A stretch of DNA of 64,000 nt from Undibacterium sp. Jales W-56 (GCF_025548535.1 NZ_JAJLQW010000004.1:310001-374000), one strand, 5' to 3'; counted from the stretch's first letter, positions 9,038 to 18,281 are shown. A program made the numbers and translations. Notes: a model not told the origin generated them from the sequence alone.

Positions 9038-9720
9038 GGCAACTCCGCCCAATTCATACGTTTCAAAATCATTTCACTACGCCTTTGCAAATAAGCAGAT
9101 CCTGTATTTTTATCGAAATATCGCGGCTTGGGCAACATCACCGCGAGCCGCGCTGCCTGCGCCGGACTCAGGGCCGCCGCGCTGATACCGTAATAATGCT
9201 GGGCCGCGGCCTCGGCGCCAAATACGCCGACACCCCACTCGACGACATTCAGATAAATTTCCAGAATCCGTTCTTTGTCCATGCACAGTTCCAGCATGTA
9301 GGTCACGATTAATTCTTGCGCTTTGCGTAGATAGCTACGCTGTCCTGACAGGAACAGATTTTTCGCTAACTGCTGGGTGATCGTGGAACCGCCGGAAACG
9401 ACTTTGCCCTTCTTCTGGTTTTTTTCATAGGCCTTTTGCATGGCCTCCCAGTCGACTCCGTCATGATCGACAAAACTATCGTCCTCAGAAGCGATCACCG
9501 CACGCTTCAGATTGTTCGAGATTTTGCTATACGGCACCCATTTGTACTGAAGCCTGGCATCAGGATTTTTTTCTTGCAACACGCTGAGCTGTTGCCGCAT
9601 GAAACTGGTTGAAGACGGATTGAATTGTACCCACCAGCAAATTTGCAAAAGGAAATACGCCTGCAACAGCACGAACAATAAAATCGGCAACAAGATCAGC
9701 CACGAGAAAAAACGCCTCAT
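9034..9720 (-). CDS. mtgA: Monofunctional peptidoglycan glycosyltransferase
   Basis: Family GT51 enzyme that polymerises lipid II into glycan strands, anchored in the inner membrane by one N-terminal helix (residues 4-25). Motifs: ASEDDSFVDHDGVD (the catalytic Glu region), GGSTITQQLAKNLFL and the RKAQELIVTYMLE helix. 228 residues, normal for MtgA. ATG 9720 gives the typical MRRFF-like start; the reading frame is open further upstream but overlaps aroE. It begins just after the aroE stop and ends in an ATGA overlap with the next small gene. Confidence 0.96.
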   Translation of the reverse strand: MRRFFSWLILLPILLFVLLQAYFLLQICWWVQFNPSSTSFMRQQLSVLQEKNPDARLQYKWVPYSKISNNLKRAVIASEDDSFVDHDGVDWEAMQKAYEKNQKKGKVVSGGSTITQQLAKNLFLSGQRSYLRKAQELIVTYMLELCMDKERILEIYLNVVEWGVGVFGAEAAAQHYYGISAAALSPAQAARLAVMLPKPRYFDKNTGSAYLQRRSEMILKRMNWAELP

Positions 9721-9722
9721 AT

Positions 9723-10595
9723 TTAGCTCGCCGAGGTCGTCAGGGCGCTGCGCAATTCGGCCAGCACCGTCGCCGTTGCCGGCGCCACGCCGCGCCATAA
9801 TTCAAAAGCGACAGCGGCCTGTTCGACCAGCATCCCAAGCCCGTCACGTACCTGCGCGCCGTGTGCCGCAGCAAAGCGCAAGAACGCCGTCGGCTGCGCA
9901 CCGTACATCATGTCGTAGGCCAGGCTGGCGGTCGTAAAAACGGTGGACGGGACAGGCGGCACATCCTCATGCAGGCTGGCCGAAGTCGCATTAATCACCA
10001 CGTCGAACGCACCATCCAGCGCGCTAAAAGAACTGGTTTTGACGCGCGCCACCATCGCTGCATTCTGTGCCTGCTGATGCGCCAGAGCCATCAACTCCTG
10101 CGCTTTCGCGACAGTGCGATTGGCAATCACGAGTTCCTTTGGCTCCTGTTCAAGCAAAGGCAGCAAAGCGCCGCGTGCTGCACCGCCCGCACCCAGCAGC
10201 AATACCCGCTTGCCTTTGATCGCCACACCGGCATTGCGCACGATATCGGCGATCAGTCCCTGGCCATCGGTGTTGTCGCCAAGAATCGTATCGCCATCAA
10301 ATTTCAGCGTATTCACCGCACCGGCAGCCTGCGCACGCGGCGTCAATCGGGTGGCTAAGGCGAATGCGTCGAGTTTAAAAGGCACGGTGACATTCGCACC
10401 TTTTCCGCCAGCCTGGCGAAAAGACAGCACTGCCTCGGCAAAGCCATCCAAAGGCGCCAGCAAATGCCGGTAATCGATGTGCTGCGCGGTCTGAGCGGCA
10501 AAGCTGGCGTGGATCGCCGGCGACTTGCTATGCGCAACCGGATTGCCGATCACCACGTAACGATCGGGCGGCATGATGTCATTGAGTGCGTTCAA
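9723..10595 (-). CDS. aroE: Shikimate dehydrogenase (NADP+)
   Basis: Reduces 3-dehydroshikimate to shikimate in aromatic amino-acid synthesis. The substrate site reads NPVAHSKSPAIHASFA, the catalytic Lys is in GANVTVPFK, and the nucleotide fold has GAGGAARGALLPL. 290 residues. The start at ATG 10595 overlaps the stop of the upstream tonB-like gene as ATGA; an internal ATG seven codons in would give a slightly shorter protein. Pairing of aroE with mtgA is common in betaproteobacteria. Confidence 0.96.
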   Translation of the reverse strand: MNALNDIMPPDRYVVIGNPVAHSKSPAIHASFAAQTAQHIDYRHLLAPLDGFAEAVLSFRQAGGKGANVTVPFKLDAFALATRLTPRAQAAGAVNTLKFDGDTILGDNTDGQGLIADIVRNAGVAIKGKRVLLLGAGGAARGALLPLLEQEPKELVIANRTVAKAQELMALAHQQAQNAAMVARVKTSSFSALDGAFDVVINATSASLHEDVPPVPSTVFTTASLAYDMMYGAQPTAFLRFAAAHGAQVRDGLGMLVEQAAVAFELWRGVAPATATVLAELRSALTTSAS

Positions 10596-11488
10596 TTCGG
10601 ACCTCCGCGCAATTCTGTCTCTAGCTGCTGGTCGCGGGTAAATTTGAAGCGCGTGATGACCACCCAGAGATCGTCTTTGTCGTTCGAGCGCATATTCACT
10701 GGGAATTTCCCGAACGGTGCAGCGCGTCTTACGATGCGTAAGGCGGCGGCATCCAGGGAGCGGTTGCCGGAGGATTTTTCTACCCGCGGACCACCGTCTT
10801 TTTCATAGATGGTGCCGTCTTGAAAAATCGGGATATAGATAATCAATTCGCCGTAGAGCTTTTTGCCGTCTTTCTGCGGAAAATTCAGCGTACCGATATC
10901 TTCGATTTTTTTCTGCAAGGTTTTGTAATAGATGGCATAACCGACGGCCTGCGTACTCGGGGTGATAAAAGTCTTGCGCGGACGTTTATTCTGGTCTTCT
11001 ATGGTTTGCGAAATTTCAGCCGCCATTCTTGCCAGCGCCTGATTGCTATCCGCATTATCGCGCCCGTTACTGCTTTGTTTACTATCGTCCGTTTTGTTGC
11101 TATCGCTGGCTTTGCTCGAGTTGAACGGGGTTTTTAGATTGACCTGATCCATCAAATTTTTTTGCCGCTCCTCCAATTCTTCGACCTTGCGCTTGGCGGT
11201 CATGATGCTGTCGCCATTCTCGGTCTTGCGCATATCCGGTAGCGGGGATTTAGCACGCCCGGCATCGCTGGCGCCGCCACCGTCAAGATCTGCCTGCGCT
11301 AAGGCTTCTGCCTTCAGCGGTTTTTTATCATGCTTGGCATTGACCAGGATAACCTCGAGGCCAGGATCGGCGGCAACTGCCTCGGCGGGCCTGGGGGCGA
11401 CAAAATGCATCAGCAAGACCATCCCGTGGACTACCAGGGAGATCATGATGGCAGTGGACAGAATCAGATTATCAAAAATGGATTTCAC
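10592..11488 (-). CDS. TonB-family protein
   Basis: A 298-residue protein with a single N-terminal membrane helix (about residues 9-31), a long charged, Lys/Asp/Ser/Gln-rich periplasmic linker (about 45-190) and a C-terminal TonB-like domain (about 205-285: YGELIIYIPIFQDGTI ... RIVRRAAPFGKFP). It would span from the inner membrane through the periplasm. No exbB/exbD genes lie nearby and the gene is embedded in an aroE-mtgA unit, so it may be an accessory TonB rather than the main energy transducer. A 62-bp gap separates it from the upstream RNB gene. Linker lacks the Pro-Lys/Pro-Glu repeats of classical TonB. Confidence 0.88.
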   Translation of the reverse strand: MKSIFDNLILSTAIMISLVVHGMVLLMHFVAPRPAEAVAADPGLEVILVNAKHDKKPLKAEALAQADLDGGGASDAGRAKSPLPDMRKTENGDSIMTAKRKVEELEERQKNLMDQVNLKTPFNSSKASDSNKTDDSKQSSNGRDNADSNQALARMAAEISQTIEDQNKRPRKTFITPSTQAVGYAIYYKTLQKKIEDIGTLNFPQKDGKKLYGELIIYIPIFQDGTIYEKDGGPRVEKSSGNRSLDAAALRIVRRAAPFGKFPVNMRSNDKDDLWVVITRFKFTRDQQLETELRGGPN

Positions 11489-11550
11489 AAATAGTTTCGT
11501 CGTTTTTTAATGGGGCTGCGGCACTCGGACTCAATCGCCTTCAGGTTCCG

Positions 11551-13698
11551 CTAATCTTCTGCTTTGGCGGGATTGATATGATGCTCGGCTTGCTGTGACA
11601 CAGGTAGCGATTCGATATTGCCGTTTTCTTCTGCCATTGTAGCGCCGTTGGTTTCATCCGCATTCGCCAATGCGGCCTGACCGGCACTGCGATCGAGCGC
11701 CTCGCCGGCAAACTCATCGGCAACAGCGTCAATCACCTCGGCGATGACGCCGTCCGCCGCATCATCGTCGACATCGCCCAAGCCTTCATCGGTGACGCTG
11801 GCCAGCATTTCCAGGATGCGCGCTTCGACGCTCAGATCGACTTCATCCCAGCGCAGGATATCCAGTTTCACCTGTGCGCCACGCGCCATCTGCGGCATGC
11901 CGGGCAAACGGATAATCAGCGGGATATCGACCAGGCGCAGCACTTCATCCTTCAACACCACGGCGTCGACCTGACGTGCCTCTTCTTGCTGCAACCAGCG
12001 CAGGCACCAATATCTTTCCATGCTGGACTGGAAATCGCCGTACGCAGAATAGGCCGCATCGAAACCGGAGACGATGGCGAACAGGTCGGCATCTTTGGGT
12101 TTAAACGGCGCAACCAGCGGCGCCGTCACGCCACTCTGCACACAGGCGATGATTTGCCATTGATTGACCAGATCGGTATACCGGCGCAGCGGTGAAGTGC
12201 TCCAGGCATATTGATCGACGCCCAGACCCTGATGCGGCGCGGCGTGCGTGACCATGCGCACCTGCATCTTGGCAGCCCAGCCGCCGGAACCGCCGCCCTG
12301 CGCACGGTAGATGCCGGGGATGCCGTGATCGGCCATGAATTTACCCCAGGTGCTATTCGCGAAAATCATCAGCTCGGCAACCATCTTGTCGAGCGGCGCG
12401 CCGCGCTTGCGACGCACGATAGAGACGACATCGTCTTCGACGTAGAAATTGAAATCGACGCGATTGGTTTGTTCCGGCTTCAGGCCGAAACTTTCGCGCT
12501 TGGCCATACGCGCCTGTTCAAGCACCAGCGCCCATTGCCAGATTCTGGCGATCTCGGCTTTGTGCGGATACTCGCCAGCGCCATTCGCGAGATTGTCCTC
12601 GGTCACCAGCGCATCGAGGTTGTTGTGACGCAGATTCGATGCCATCGGTATCGCTTCGATCTTGGTCACCGTGTTGACGACAGACCAGTCCGTTGTATTC
12701 AGCGTCACATATAGAGACAAGGCCGGACGCGTCTGCCCTTCGCCGAGGGTGTAAGTTTCGACCAGAGCATCCGGCAGCATGGTGATCTTGTCGCCCGGCA
12801 TATACACGGTGGACATGCGGGAACGCGCAATCGCATCGAGCGCATCGCCGCGCTGTATGCCGAGTGCCGGCGCAGCGATATGGATGCCGACCCGGATCTG
12901 ATCGCCACCCAATTCGACCACGGAAAATGCATCGTCGATCTCGGTCGTGGTGACGTCATCAATCGAAAAAGCCTGCACATCGGCCACCGGTAAATCGTTG
13001 GGCAGAGCTGGAATAGGCGCAGCCGGAAAACCGACGCCTTTAGGAAAATTCTCAAACAAGAATTTAGAAAAATGCAGATCCTTGGCGCTCTTCAAGCCGC
13101 CGCACGCCAGCATCAAGCGGGCGGGCGAACTTTGCAAGGCGTCGCAAGCCTCTGCCATGGCTTTGTATTCGATACTGTTTTTATCCGGTTTGAATAGCAA
13201 TTGCAGCGCCAGCGATTTAAACGCGTCGGGCAGGCGATGCTGTTTCAGTTCTTCGACGTACGCGGCCTGCACGATCAATTGCTGCTTCTTCTTTTCTATG
13301 CCGGCCAAGGCCGCTTTGAGCGACGCCTCCGGCGCTTTTTTATAGCGGCCGCGACCTTTTTTGTAGAAGTAAACCGGTGAGCTATGCAATGCCAGGATCA
13401 GGCCGGCCGCTTCCTCAGGGGTCGGCGCGTGACCAAAGTATTCGGCACCCAATTCGGCGAAACCGAATTCGTCTTCGCCCGCGACTTCCCACAAAAACGC
13501 CAGGTCCATCTCAGCCGCCAGCGCCTTGGCCTGGGCGATCAGGCTCGCCGGATCCGGCGAGCTGAATTGCAACAGCACGTCCTTGGCCTTGACCTTGCTG
13601 CGCTTGCCGCTCGCCAGTTCTACCTGATACGCCTCACCTGCCTGCGACAACACGCTACCTGCCTTGAAATCACCGGATTCTTCAAAAAATAAATTCAT
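11551..13698 (-). CDS. RNB-domain exoribonuclease (RNase II family)
   Basis: 3'-to-5' exoribonuclease-type protein, 715 residues. The N-terminal ~200 residues are a divergent RNA-binding region; the RNB catalytic core begins near residue 245 with VTTTEIDDAFSV (metal-binding acidic residues) and continues through MLPDALVETYTLGEGQTRPALSLYV-type sequence to the SPLRRYTDLVNQWQI motif, which closes the active site. A weak S1-like stretch follows and the last ~70 residues are an acidic, Ala-rich tail. It is shorter and more divergent than RNase R; RNase II-like is the best description. First gene of a minus-strand group with tonB-like, aroE and mtgA. Confidence 0.9.
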   Translation of the reverse strand: MNLFFEESGDFKAGSVLSQAGEAYQVELASGKRSKVKAKDVLLQFSSPDPASLIAQAKALAAEMDLAFLWEVAGEDEFGFAELGAEYFGHAPTPEEAAGLILALHSSPVYFYKKGRGRYKKAPEASLKAALAGIEKKKQQLIVQAAYVEELKQHRLPDAFKSLALQLLFKPDKNSIEYKAMAEACDALQSSPARLMLACGGLKSAKDLHFSKFLFENFPKGVGFPAAPIPALPNDLPVADVQAFSIDDVTTTEIDDAFSVVELGGDQIRVGIHIAAPALGIQRGDALDAIARSRMSTVYMPGDKITMLPDALVETYTLGEGQTRPALSLYVTLNTTDWSVVNTVTKIEAIPMASNLRHNNLDALVTEDNLANGAGEYPHKAEIARIWQWALVLEQARMAKRESFGLKPEQTNRVDFNFYVEDDVVSIVRRKRGAPLDKMVAELMIFANSTWGKFMADHGIPGIYRAQGGGSGGWAAKMQVRMVTHAAPHQGLGVDQYAWSTSPLRRYTDLVNQWQIIACVQSGVTAPLVAPFKPKDADLFAIVSGFDAAYSAYGDFQSSMERYWCLRWLQQEEARQVDAVVLKDEVLRLVDIPLIIRLPGMPQMARGAQVKLDILRWDEVDLSVEARILEMLASVTDEGLGDVDDDAADGVIAEVIDAVADEFAGEALDRSAGQAALANADETNGATMAEENGNIESLPVSQQAEHHINPAKAED

Positions 13699-13760
13699 GC
13701 AATACTTCTTCGATGCGCCGGTCGCCCGGCTATTGTTTATCTAATATTTATTTAGCTTTA

Positions 13761-13838
13761 GAGGGAGTATCGTCAAATTTAAGCTCAATCCGCATAGAAT
13801 ACGGCGCGACTTAAATATGCTCCCTAGTAGTATGTATT
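13761..13838. repeat. Small inverted-repeat element, family 2 copy 1
   Basis: About 78 bp bounded by GAGGGAGTAT (13761-13770) and TGCTCCCTAGTAGTATG (13818 onwards). Its reverse complement aligns with the copies at 38768 and 50275 through GCGGATTGAGC and the AAATTT run. The interior folds: ATTTAAG/CTTAAAT arms enclose a CCG/CGG hairpin. The right 28 bp are the 3' end of ubiC. Confidence 0.72.
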
Positions 13839-14455
13839 AACTTCAATTCTGTAATTGCCGGCAAAAACACCTCCGTCACCAGCAAGCTGCTGCCTTTGCG
13901 GCGGAACACGGATCGCCTGGCCAGCAGGCTGAATACGCCCTGCGTCACCGCTGCCAATTCGTCGATTGCCAAGATTCTACGCATCAAGGGATGGGATGGC
14001 CGCAAGCGTGCGTACATCAGATCGCCACGCTCGACCAGAGGATCATTAAACAGCGTCGTGCCCAAAGAACGCTCCCCGAGCGAACGGAACAAAGGCCACT
14101 GGCTCGCACTCGCGGTCAAAGGCACCACCGTGTGCGCATACACCATCGCGCGTCCATCGCAACGCAAAATCACTTCGCGCTCATGCACTTTACTGACCGC
14201 CGGCAAACCGATCTGGCTCGCCTCATCGGCCAAACACATGGCGCGGCGCTGATGCAGGCGCTGCACGCGGAATTGCTCGCATCGCGCCACCAGCCGCGCT
14301 GTCAGCGAACCGCGATTGGATAGCCAGTCCGCCATGATAGCCGATGCCTGCACCCCATTCACATGGGCAAACCAGTGCGCCCAGGCCGGCGATGCGCTCA
14401 AGGGCATGCGATGCAGTTCATCATTTGTATGATTATCCTGCATCACGTTTTGCAT
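13811..14455 (-). CDS. ubiC: Chorismate lyase
   Basis: Converts chorismate to 4-hydroxybenzoate and pyruvate, the first step of ubiquinone synthesis. Seen: GSLTARL, the REVIL strand, AHTVVPLTA, LGERSLGTTLFNDPLVERG and the final LLVTEVFLPAI strand. 214 residues, slightly long: the N-terminus may begin at ATG 14443 or 14407 instead of 14455 (the first overlaps the upstream esterase gene by 23 bp). The last ten or so codons and the stop lie inside a dispersed repeat copy (13761-13838), so the C-terminal tail HTTREHI is probably repeat-derived. Confidence 0.93.
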   Translation of the reverse strand: MQNVMQDNHTNDELHRMPLSASPAWAHWFAHVNGVQASAIMADWLSNRGSLTARLVARCEQFRVQRLHQRRAMCLADEASQIGLPAVSKVHEREVILRCDGRAMVYAHTVVPLTASASQWPLFRSLGERSLGTTLFNDPLVERGDLMYARLRPSHPLMRRILAIDELAAVTQGVFSLLARRSVFRRKGSSLLVTEVFLPAITELKLIHTTREHI

Positions 14456-15014
14456 CGCAAAATGCCAGTACCTGATCCATATATCCGGCGAAATCCGCCA
14501 TGCCGTGATCGCTGCCCTGGATCACCAGTTGTTTCGCGCCGGGATAATGCGCGACCATCTCGCGCCAATCCAATACTTCGTCACCGGTTGCCGCCAGCAA
14601 AAAATAACGCTCGGGCCGGGTAATTGCAGCAACTTCGTAAGCACGCAATTCCGCCACGTAGCCGGCTTTGAATTCAAACACCTCGTCGCTGTGATACGCC
14701 GTCGTCACACCGACATATTTTTCCAGATCGCGCGGCGGCTTGACGGCGGGATTCAGCAGCACCGCCTGATAACCGTAGCGTTCCGCCAGCCAGGTCGCAT
14801 AGAAACCGCCGAGCGAAGAACCGATCAGCGTCACTTCATGTGCCGGACAGGCGGCGAGAATTTGCTCGGCCTGCCGTATCGCCAGCAAAGGCGAGGCCGG
14901 GAGTTGCGGACAAACGTATTCGCCGGCACGGCCGAGACGCTGCATGTAGTCTGCCATCATGCGGGCTTTAAACGACTGCGGCGACGAGCGAAAACCGTGT
15001 AAATACACAATCAT
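14433..15014 (-). CDS. YqiA-type alpha/beta-hydrolase (esterase)
   Basis: A 193-residue cytoplasmic esterase of the YqiA/UPF0227 type. The opening MIVYLHGFRSSPQSFKA, the nucleophile elbow GSSLGG (Ser67), the acid in AATGDEVLDW and the His in QGSDHGM form the catalytic triad. Physiological substrate is not evident. Its start ATG 15014 overlaps the mpl stop as ATGA and its end overlaps ubiC, so mpl, this gene and ubiC are probably one transcript. Confidence 0.92.
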   Translation of the reverse strand: MIVYLHGFRSSPQSFKARMMADYMQRLGRAGEYVCPQLPASPLLAIRQAEQILAACPAHEVTLIGSSLGGFYATWLAERYGYQAVLLNPAVKPPRDLEKYVGVTTAYHSDEVFEFKAGYVAELRAYEVAAITRPERYFLLAATGDEVLDWREMVAHYPGAKQLVIQGSDHGMADFAGYMDQVLAFCDAKRDAG

Positions 15015-16411
15015 GCTTGCGCAGCCTTGGTCAGCGCATCCAGCAATTTTTGATGAACGCCACCAAAACCGCCATTGCTCATCACCAGAATATGGTCGCC
15101 AGGCCGCGCCTTGCCGACAATATCAGCAATCAGTTCGGCCAGATCATGATGCGCCCGCGCCTTGTCGCCCAGAGGGTGTAAAGTTTCGGCCAGATCCCAC
15201 CCCATGACGGTGTTGCCTGTTGCCGGCGCACCGTAGGCGAAAACCAAATCCGCCTGCGCCAGGCTGGCCGGCAGCGCTTGTTTCATGGTGCCGAGCTTCA
15301 TGGTGTTAGAGCGCGGCTCCAGTACGGCCAGAATACGCGCCGCGCCGACTTTACGGCGCAAACCCGCAATCGTCGTCGTGATCGCGGTCGGATGATGGGC
15401 AAAATCATCGACTACCGTGATGCCGTTCGCAATGCCGCGCACTTCCATGCGGCGCTTGACGTTGACAAACTGTCCCAAGGCGTCAATTGCAATCGCCGGC
15501 GTGACGCCGACATGACGCGCAGCGGCGATTGCCGCCAGCGCATTCATGCGGTTATGCGCCCCATTCAATTGCCAGCGCACCGTGCCTTGCCGCTCACCAT
15601 TGAATAGCACGTCGAAATCTTCGCCGTCTTTTAATACGAATGACCAGCCCGGCTGATCCGCCGCATTTGCGGTAACGCCGAAGCATTCTTTTTCACTCCA
15701 GCACCCGCGTTCAAGCACTCTTTGCAGTGACGCTTCTTGCCCGTTCACAATCAGGCGACCGACGCCCGGCACCGTGCGCACCAGATGATGGAACTGCGTT
15801 TCTATCGCGCCGATATCCGGAAAAATATCGGCATGATCGTATTCGAGATTGTTCAGAATCGCCGTCTTGGTGCGGTAGTGGACAAACTTGCTGCGCTTAT
15901 CAAAGAAGGCGGTATCGTATTCATCGGCTTCAATTACAAAAAAGTCCGAGGCTTGCTGACCGGACAAGCGCGCAGAAATACCGAAATTCAGCGGCACGCC
16001 GCCGATCAGGAAGCCCGGCGCATAGCCAGCCGACTCCAATATCCAGGCCAGCATCGCCGAGGTCGTGGTCTTGCCATGCGTGCCCGCCACTGCCAGCACC
16101 CATTTATCGCGCAGGATATGCTCGCCCATCCATTGCGGCCCCGAGATATACGGTAAACCGCGATTCAAGATTGCTTCCATCAAGGGATTGCCGCGGGTAA
16201 CGACATTGCCGATCACATACAAATCCGGCGCAATCGCGATCTGCTCTGCGCCAAAACCTTCGGTCAAACTAATGCCCTGCGCTTCCAGTTGGGTACTCAT
16301 CGGCGGATAGACATTGGCGTCACAGCCGGTCACCTGATGCCCCGCCTGTTTCGCCAGCACGGCCAGGCCGCCCATGAAAGTACCGCAAATACCTAATATA
16401 TGAATATGCAT
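15011..16411 (-). CDS. mpl: UDP-N-acetylmuramate:L-alanyl-gamma-D-glutamyl-meso-diaminopimelate ligase
   Basis: Mur-ligase-family enzyme that re-attaches the recycled murein tripeptide to UDP-MurNAc in the cytoplasm. At 466 residues it is full length. The N-terminal IHILGICGTFMGGLAVLAKQ distinguishes Mpl from MurC; the P-loop is AGTHGKTTTSAM; the third domain reads VDDFAHHPTAI and LEPRSNTMKLG. The window also carries anmK (58319-59461), another wall-recycling gene. Diverges from the unknown gene at 16594 across a 182-bp gap. Confidence 0.96.
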   Translation of the reverse strand: MHIHILGICGTFMGGLAVLAKQAGHQVTGCDANVYPPMSTQLEAQGISLTEGFGAEQIAIAPDLYVIGNVVTRGNPLMEAILNRGLPYISGPQWMGEHILRDKWVLAVAGTHGKTTTSAMLAWILESAGYAPGFLIGGVPLNFGISARLSGQQASDFFVIEADEYDTAFFDKRSKFVHYRTKTAILNNLEYDHADIFPDIGAIETQFHHLVRTVPGVGRLIVNGQEASLQRVLERGCWSEKECFGVTANAADQPGWSFVLKDGEDFDVLFNGERQGTVRWQLNGAHNRMNALAAIAAARHVGVTPAIAIDALGQFVNVKRRMEVRGIANGITVVDDFAHHPTAITTTIAGLRRKVGAARILAVLEPRSNTMKLGTMKQALPASLAQADLVFAYGAPATGNTVMGWDLAETLHPLGDKARAHHDLAELIADIVGKARPGDHILVMSNGGFGGVHQKLLDALTKAAQA

Positions 16412-16593
16412 AATTGTTTAACTAGACCTGCAGGCCTGCGCGCAAATTTCAGAATCCCGCAATTCTACCCGACAGACGACATCAACAGTCTGCGATTGTG
16501 GCTTGGGAAATTGTCCGGCTTGGGAAATCGCGAAACGACATAAAATGCCACTGCCTGGAAACGGCAACGAGTCTTTTAGTTTATGATGCCGCA

Positions 16594-17187
16594 ATGATGA
16601 TAAGTACTCCTAATCAAGCCGAATCCCTGCGCGCCGAGATCGCTGCGCTGGCGGCTCGCATGATCGCTGAAGACGGTGCCGATTACGGTTCCGCCAAACG
16701 CCGCGCTGCCAAACAATTACTAGGCAACCAGAAAATTCGTGGCGATGTCATGCCAGACAATCAACAAATCGAGCAAGAAGTGCGCGAATACAACGCCATT
16801 TTTTTGGGCGACAGCCAGCCGCAGCGCCTGCGCGACTTGCGTGCGATTGCGCTCGATGTCATGCAATTATTAGAGCGCTTCAATCCCTACCTGGTCGGTG
16901 CAGTTCTAAATGGCACGGCAGGCGAGCATTCGGATATCTATTTGCATTTATTTACCGACAATGGCAAAGACGTCGCGATTTTTCTGTTGAATCAAGATAT
17001 TCGTTTTGAAGTCACAGAAAATAACTCGAGCAAACGTCATGAACCCGTCGAGACCCTGAGTTTTATGTATCAGCAAGAAGGTGTGCATCTCGCCCTGTAT
17101 AACCAGGATGATCTGCGCGCAGGGGGCCGCAATGAGCGCGCCAATCTGGCCGCAGTGACTGCGCTAATTTCAGAAAGTCAGGAATGA
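16594..17187 (+). CDS. Conserved protein of unknown function, nucleotidyltransferase-like core
   Basis: A 197-residue protein I cannot name. The N-terminal third is helical and charged (IAALAARMIAEDGADYGSAK), and the middle has YLVGAVLNGTAGEHSDIYLHLF, which resembles the Gly-containing turn plus acidic strand of minimal nucleotidyltransferase folds; a second Asp of the catalytic pair is not obvious. The start is one of two adjacent ATGs (16594, 16597); the frame is open to 16498, but those extra residues look non-coding. It ends in an ATGA overlap with the thioredoxin gene, so the two are probably translated together. Divergent from mpl. Some homologues seem to be labelled as ligases by proximity to mpl, which the sequence does not support. 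Confidence 0.8.
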   Translation: MMISTPNQAESLRAEIAALAARMIAEDGADYGSAKRRAAKQLLGNQKIRGDVMPDNQQIEQEVREYNAIFLGDSQPQRLRDLRAIALDVMQLLERFNPYLVGAVLNGTAGEHSDIYLHLFTDNGKDVAIFLLNQDIRFEVTENNSSKRHEPVETLSFMYQQEGVHLALYNQDDLRAGGRNERANLAAVTALISESQE

Positions 17188-17723
17188 ATCCACGTTTTTT
17201 ATTCGCCGCCGTACTGGTTGCCCTTGCCTCGCTCACGTTCGGTGTGGTTGCTGCCAACCGGCAGTTAGCACCCACTACGCCTAAAAATACCAGCGTGGCG
17301 CAATTACTTGCCCTGTCCTTGCCCGATAGCCAAGGACAAACCCAAAAACTGGCGCAATGGCAGGGGAAATTTCTGGTGGTGAATTTTTGGGCTACCTGGT
17401 GCGGCCCTTGCGTGCAGGAAATGCCTGAATTGTCTGCGCTGCAAAAAGATTTGGCGGGCCGTAATGTACAACTGCTGGGCTTGGGCATCGACAGTCCGAC
17501 CAATATCGCCGATTTTGCTAAAAAATATCAGATTACTTATCCTTTGTTTGCCGCTGGCATGGAAGGTACCGAGTTATCCCGTCAGTTGGGCAACCAGGCA
17601 GGCGGATTACCGTTTACCGTGCTGATCGCACCGGACGGCACCATCGCAAAACAGTATCTGGGGCGCCTGAAAATGGATGAATTGCGTGCCGATATAAGTA
17701 AACTGACTAAAGCCGTCAAATAG
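17184..17723 (+). CDS. TlpA-like thiol-disulphide oxidoreductase
   Basis: A 179-residue thioredoxin-fold protein exported or anchored by an N-terminal hydrophobic segment (residues 4-24). The redox centre is WATWCGPC with Cys73 and Cys76, and the cis-Pro region is GGLPFTVLI. The family (TlpA/ResA/AhpC-TSA) reduces or protects thiols in the periplasm, for example in cytochrome c maturation, but no such genes adjoin. Start ATG 17184 overlaps the stop of the preceding gene. Confidence 0.92.
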   Translation: MNPRFLFAAVLVALASLTFGVVAANRQLAPTTPKNTSVAQLLALSLPDSQGQTQKLAQWQGKFLVVNFWATWCGPCVQEMPELSALQKDLAGRNVQLLGLGIDSPTNIADFAKKYQITYPLFAAGMEGTELSRQLGNQAGGLPFTVLIAPDGTIAKQYLGRLKMDELRADISKLTKAVK

Positions 17724-17790
17724 TTTTCCTTGCCAATCCACCACAAATAGCGGCAAAATGCGCCTATCTTCGTGAAACAGAATTGATAAT

Positions 17791-18228
17791 ATGGCAAGCA
17801 ACCTGCTGCTGCTGAATGGTCCGAATCTGAATTTGCTAGGCACCCGCGAGCCGCAGGTGTATGGCGCGACGACGCTAGCTGAGTTGGAAAATGCGGCAAA
17901 AATCCAGGCGCAACAGGCTGGCGCAAACCTGACAAGCTTCCAAAGTAATCACGAAGGTGCCTTGATTGACCGTATCCATGCTGCGCGTCTGGAACACATT
18001 GACGCCATCATCATCAATCCGGGCGGTTTGACGCATACCAGCGTTGCTTTACGCGATGCACTTGCCGGAGTCGCCATCCCTTTTATTGAGGTACATATTT
18101 CCAATGTGCATCAAAGAGAGCGCTTCCGGCATCATTCTTTTCTTTCTGAAATTGCCAAAGGCGTGATTTGCGGCCTTGGTACCGAAGGCTATCGATTAGC
18201 GATTGACTTTAGTTTAAAAAATCTTTAA
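17791..18228 (+). CDS. aroQ: Type II 3-dehydroquinate dehydratase
   Basis: Third step of the shikimate pathway. The small (145 residue) dodecameric type II enzyme is recognised by [17 protein letters not shown] (catalytic Arg and Tyr), [16 protein letters not shown] (catalytic His) and [17 protein letters not shown]. Normal length. Together with aroE at 9723 it gives two steps of the pathway in this window. The next gene, accB, has its own promoter. Confidence 0.97.
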   Translation: MASNLLLLNGPNLNLLGTREPQVYGATTLAELENAAKIQAQQAGANLTSFQSNHEGALIDRIHAARLEHIDAIIINPGGLTHTSVALRDALAGVAIPFIEVHISNVHQRERFRHHSFLSEIAKGVICGLGTEGYRLAIDFSLKNL

Positions 18229-18252
18229 ATTCTTGCATCTTCACGCAATTTA

Positions 18253-18281
18253 CTCACATTGGCTTTTATATAGCATATAAT
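18253..18281 (+). promoter_or_regulatory. Predicted sigma70 promoter for accB-accC
   Basis: A perfect -10 hexamer TATAAT (18276-18281) lies 17 bp downstream of a weaker -35 CTCACA (18253-18258), in the 123-bp gap between aroQ and accB. It would give a leader of about 65 nt. The -10 is convincing; the -35 is a 4/6 match. Confidence 0.6.
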
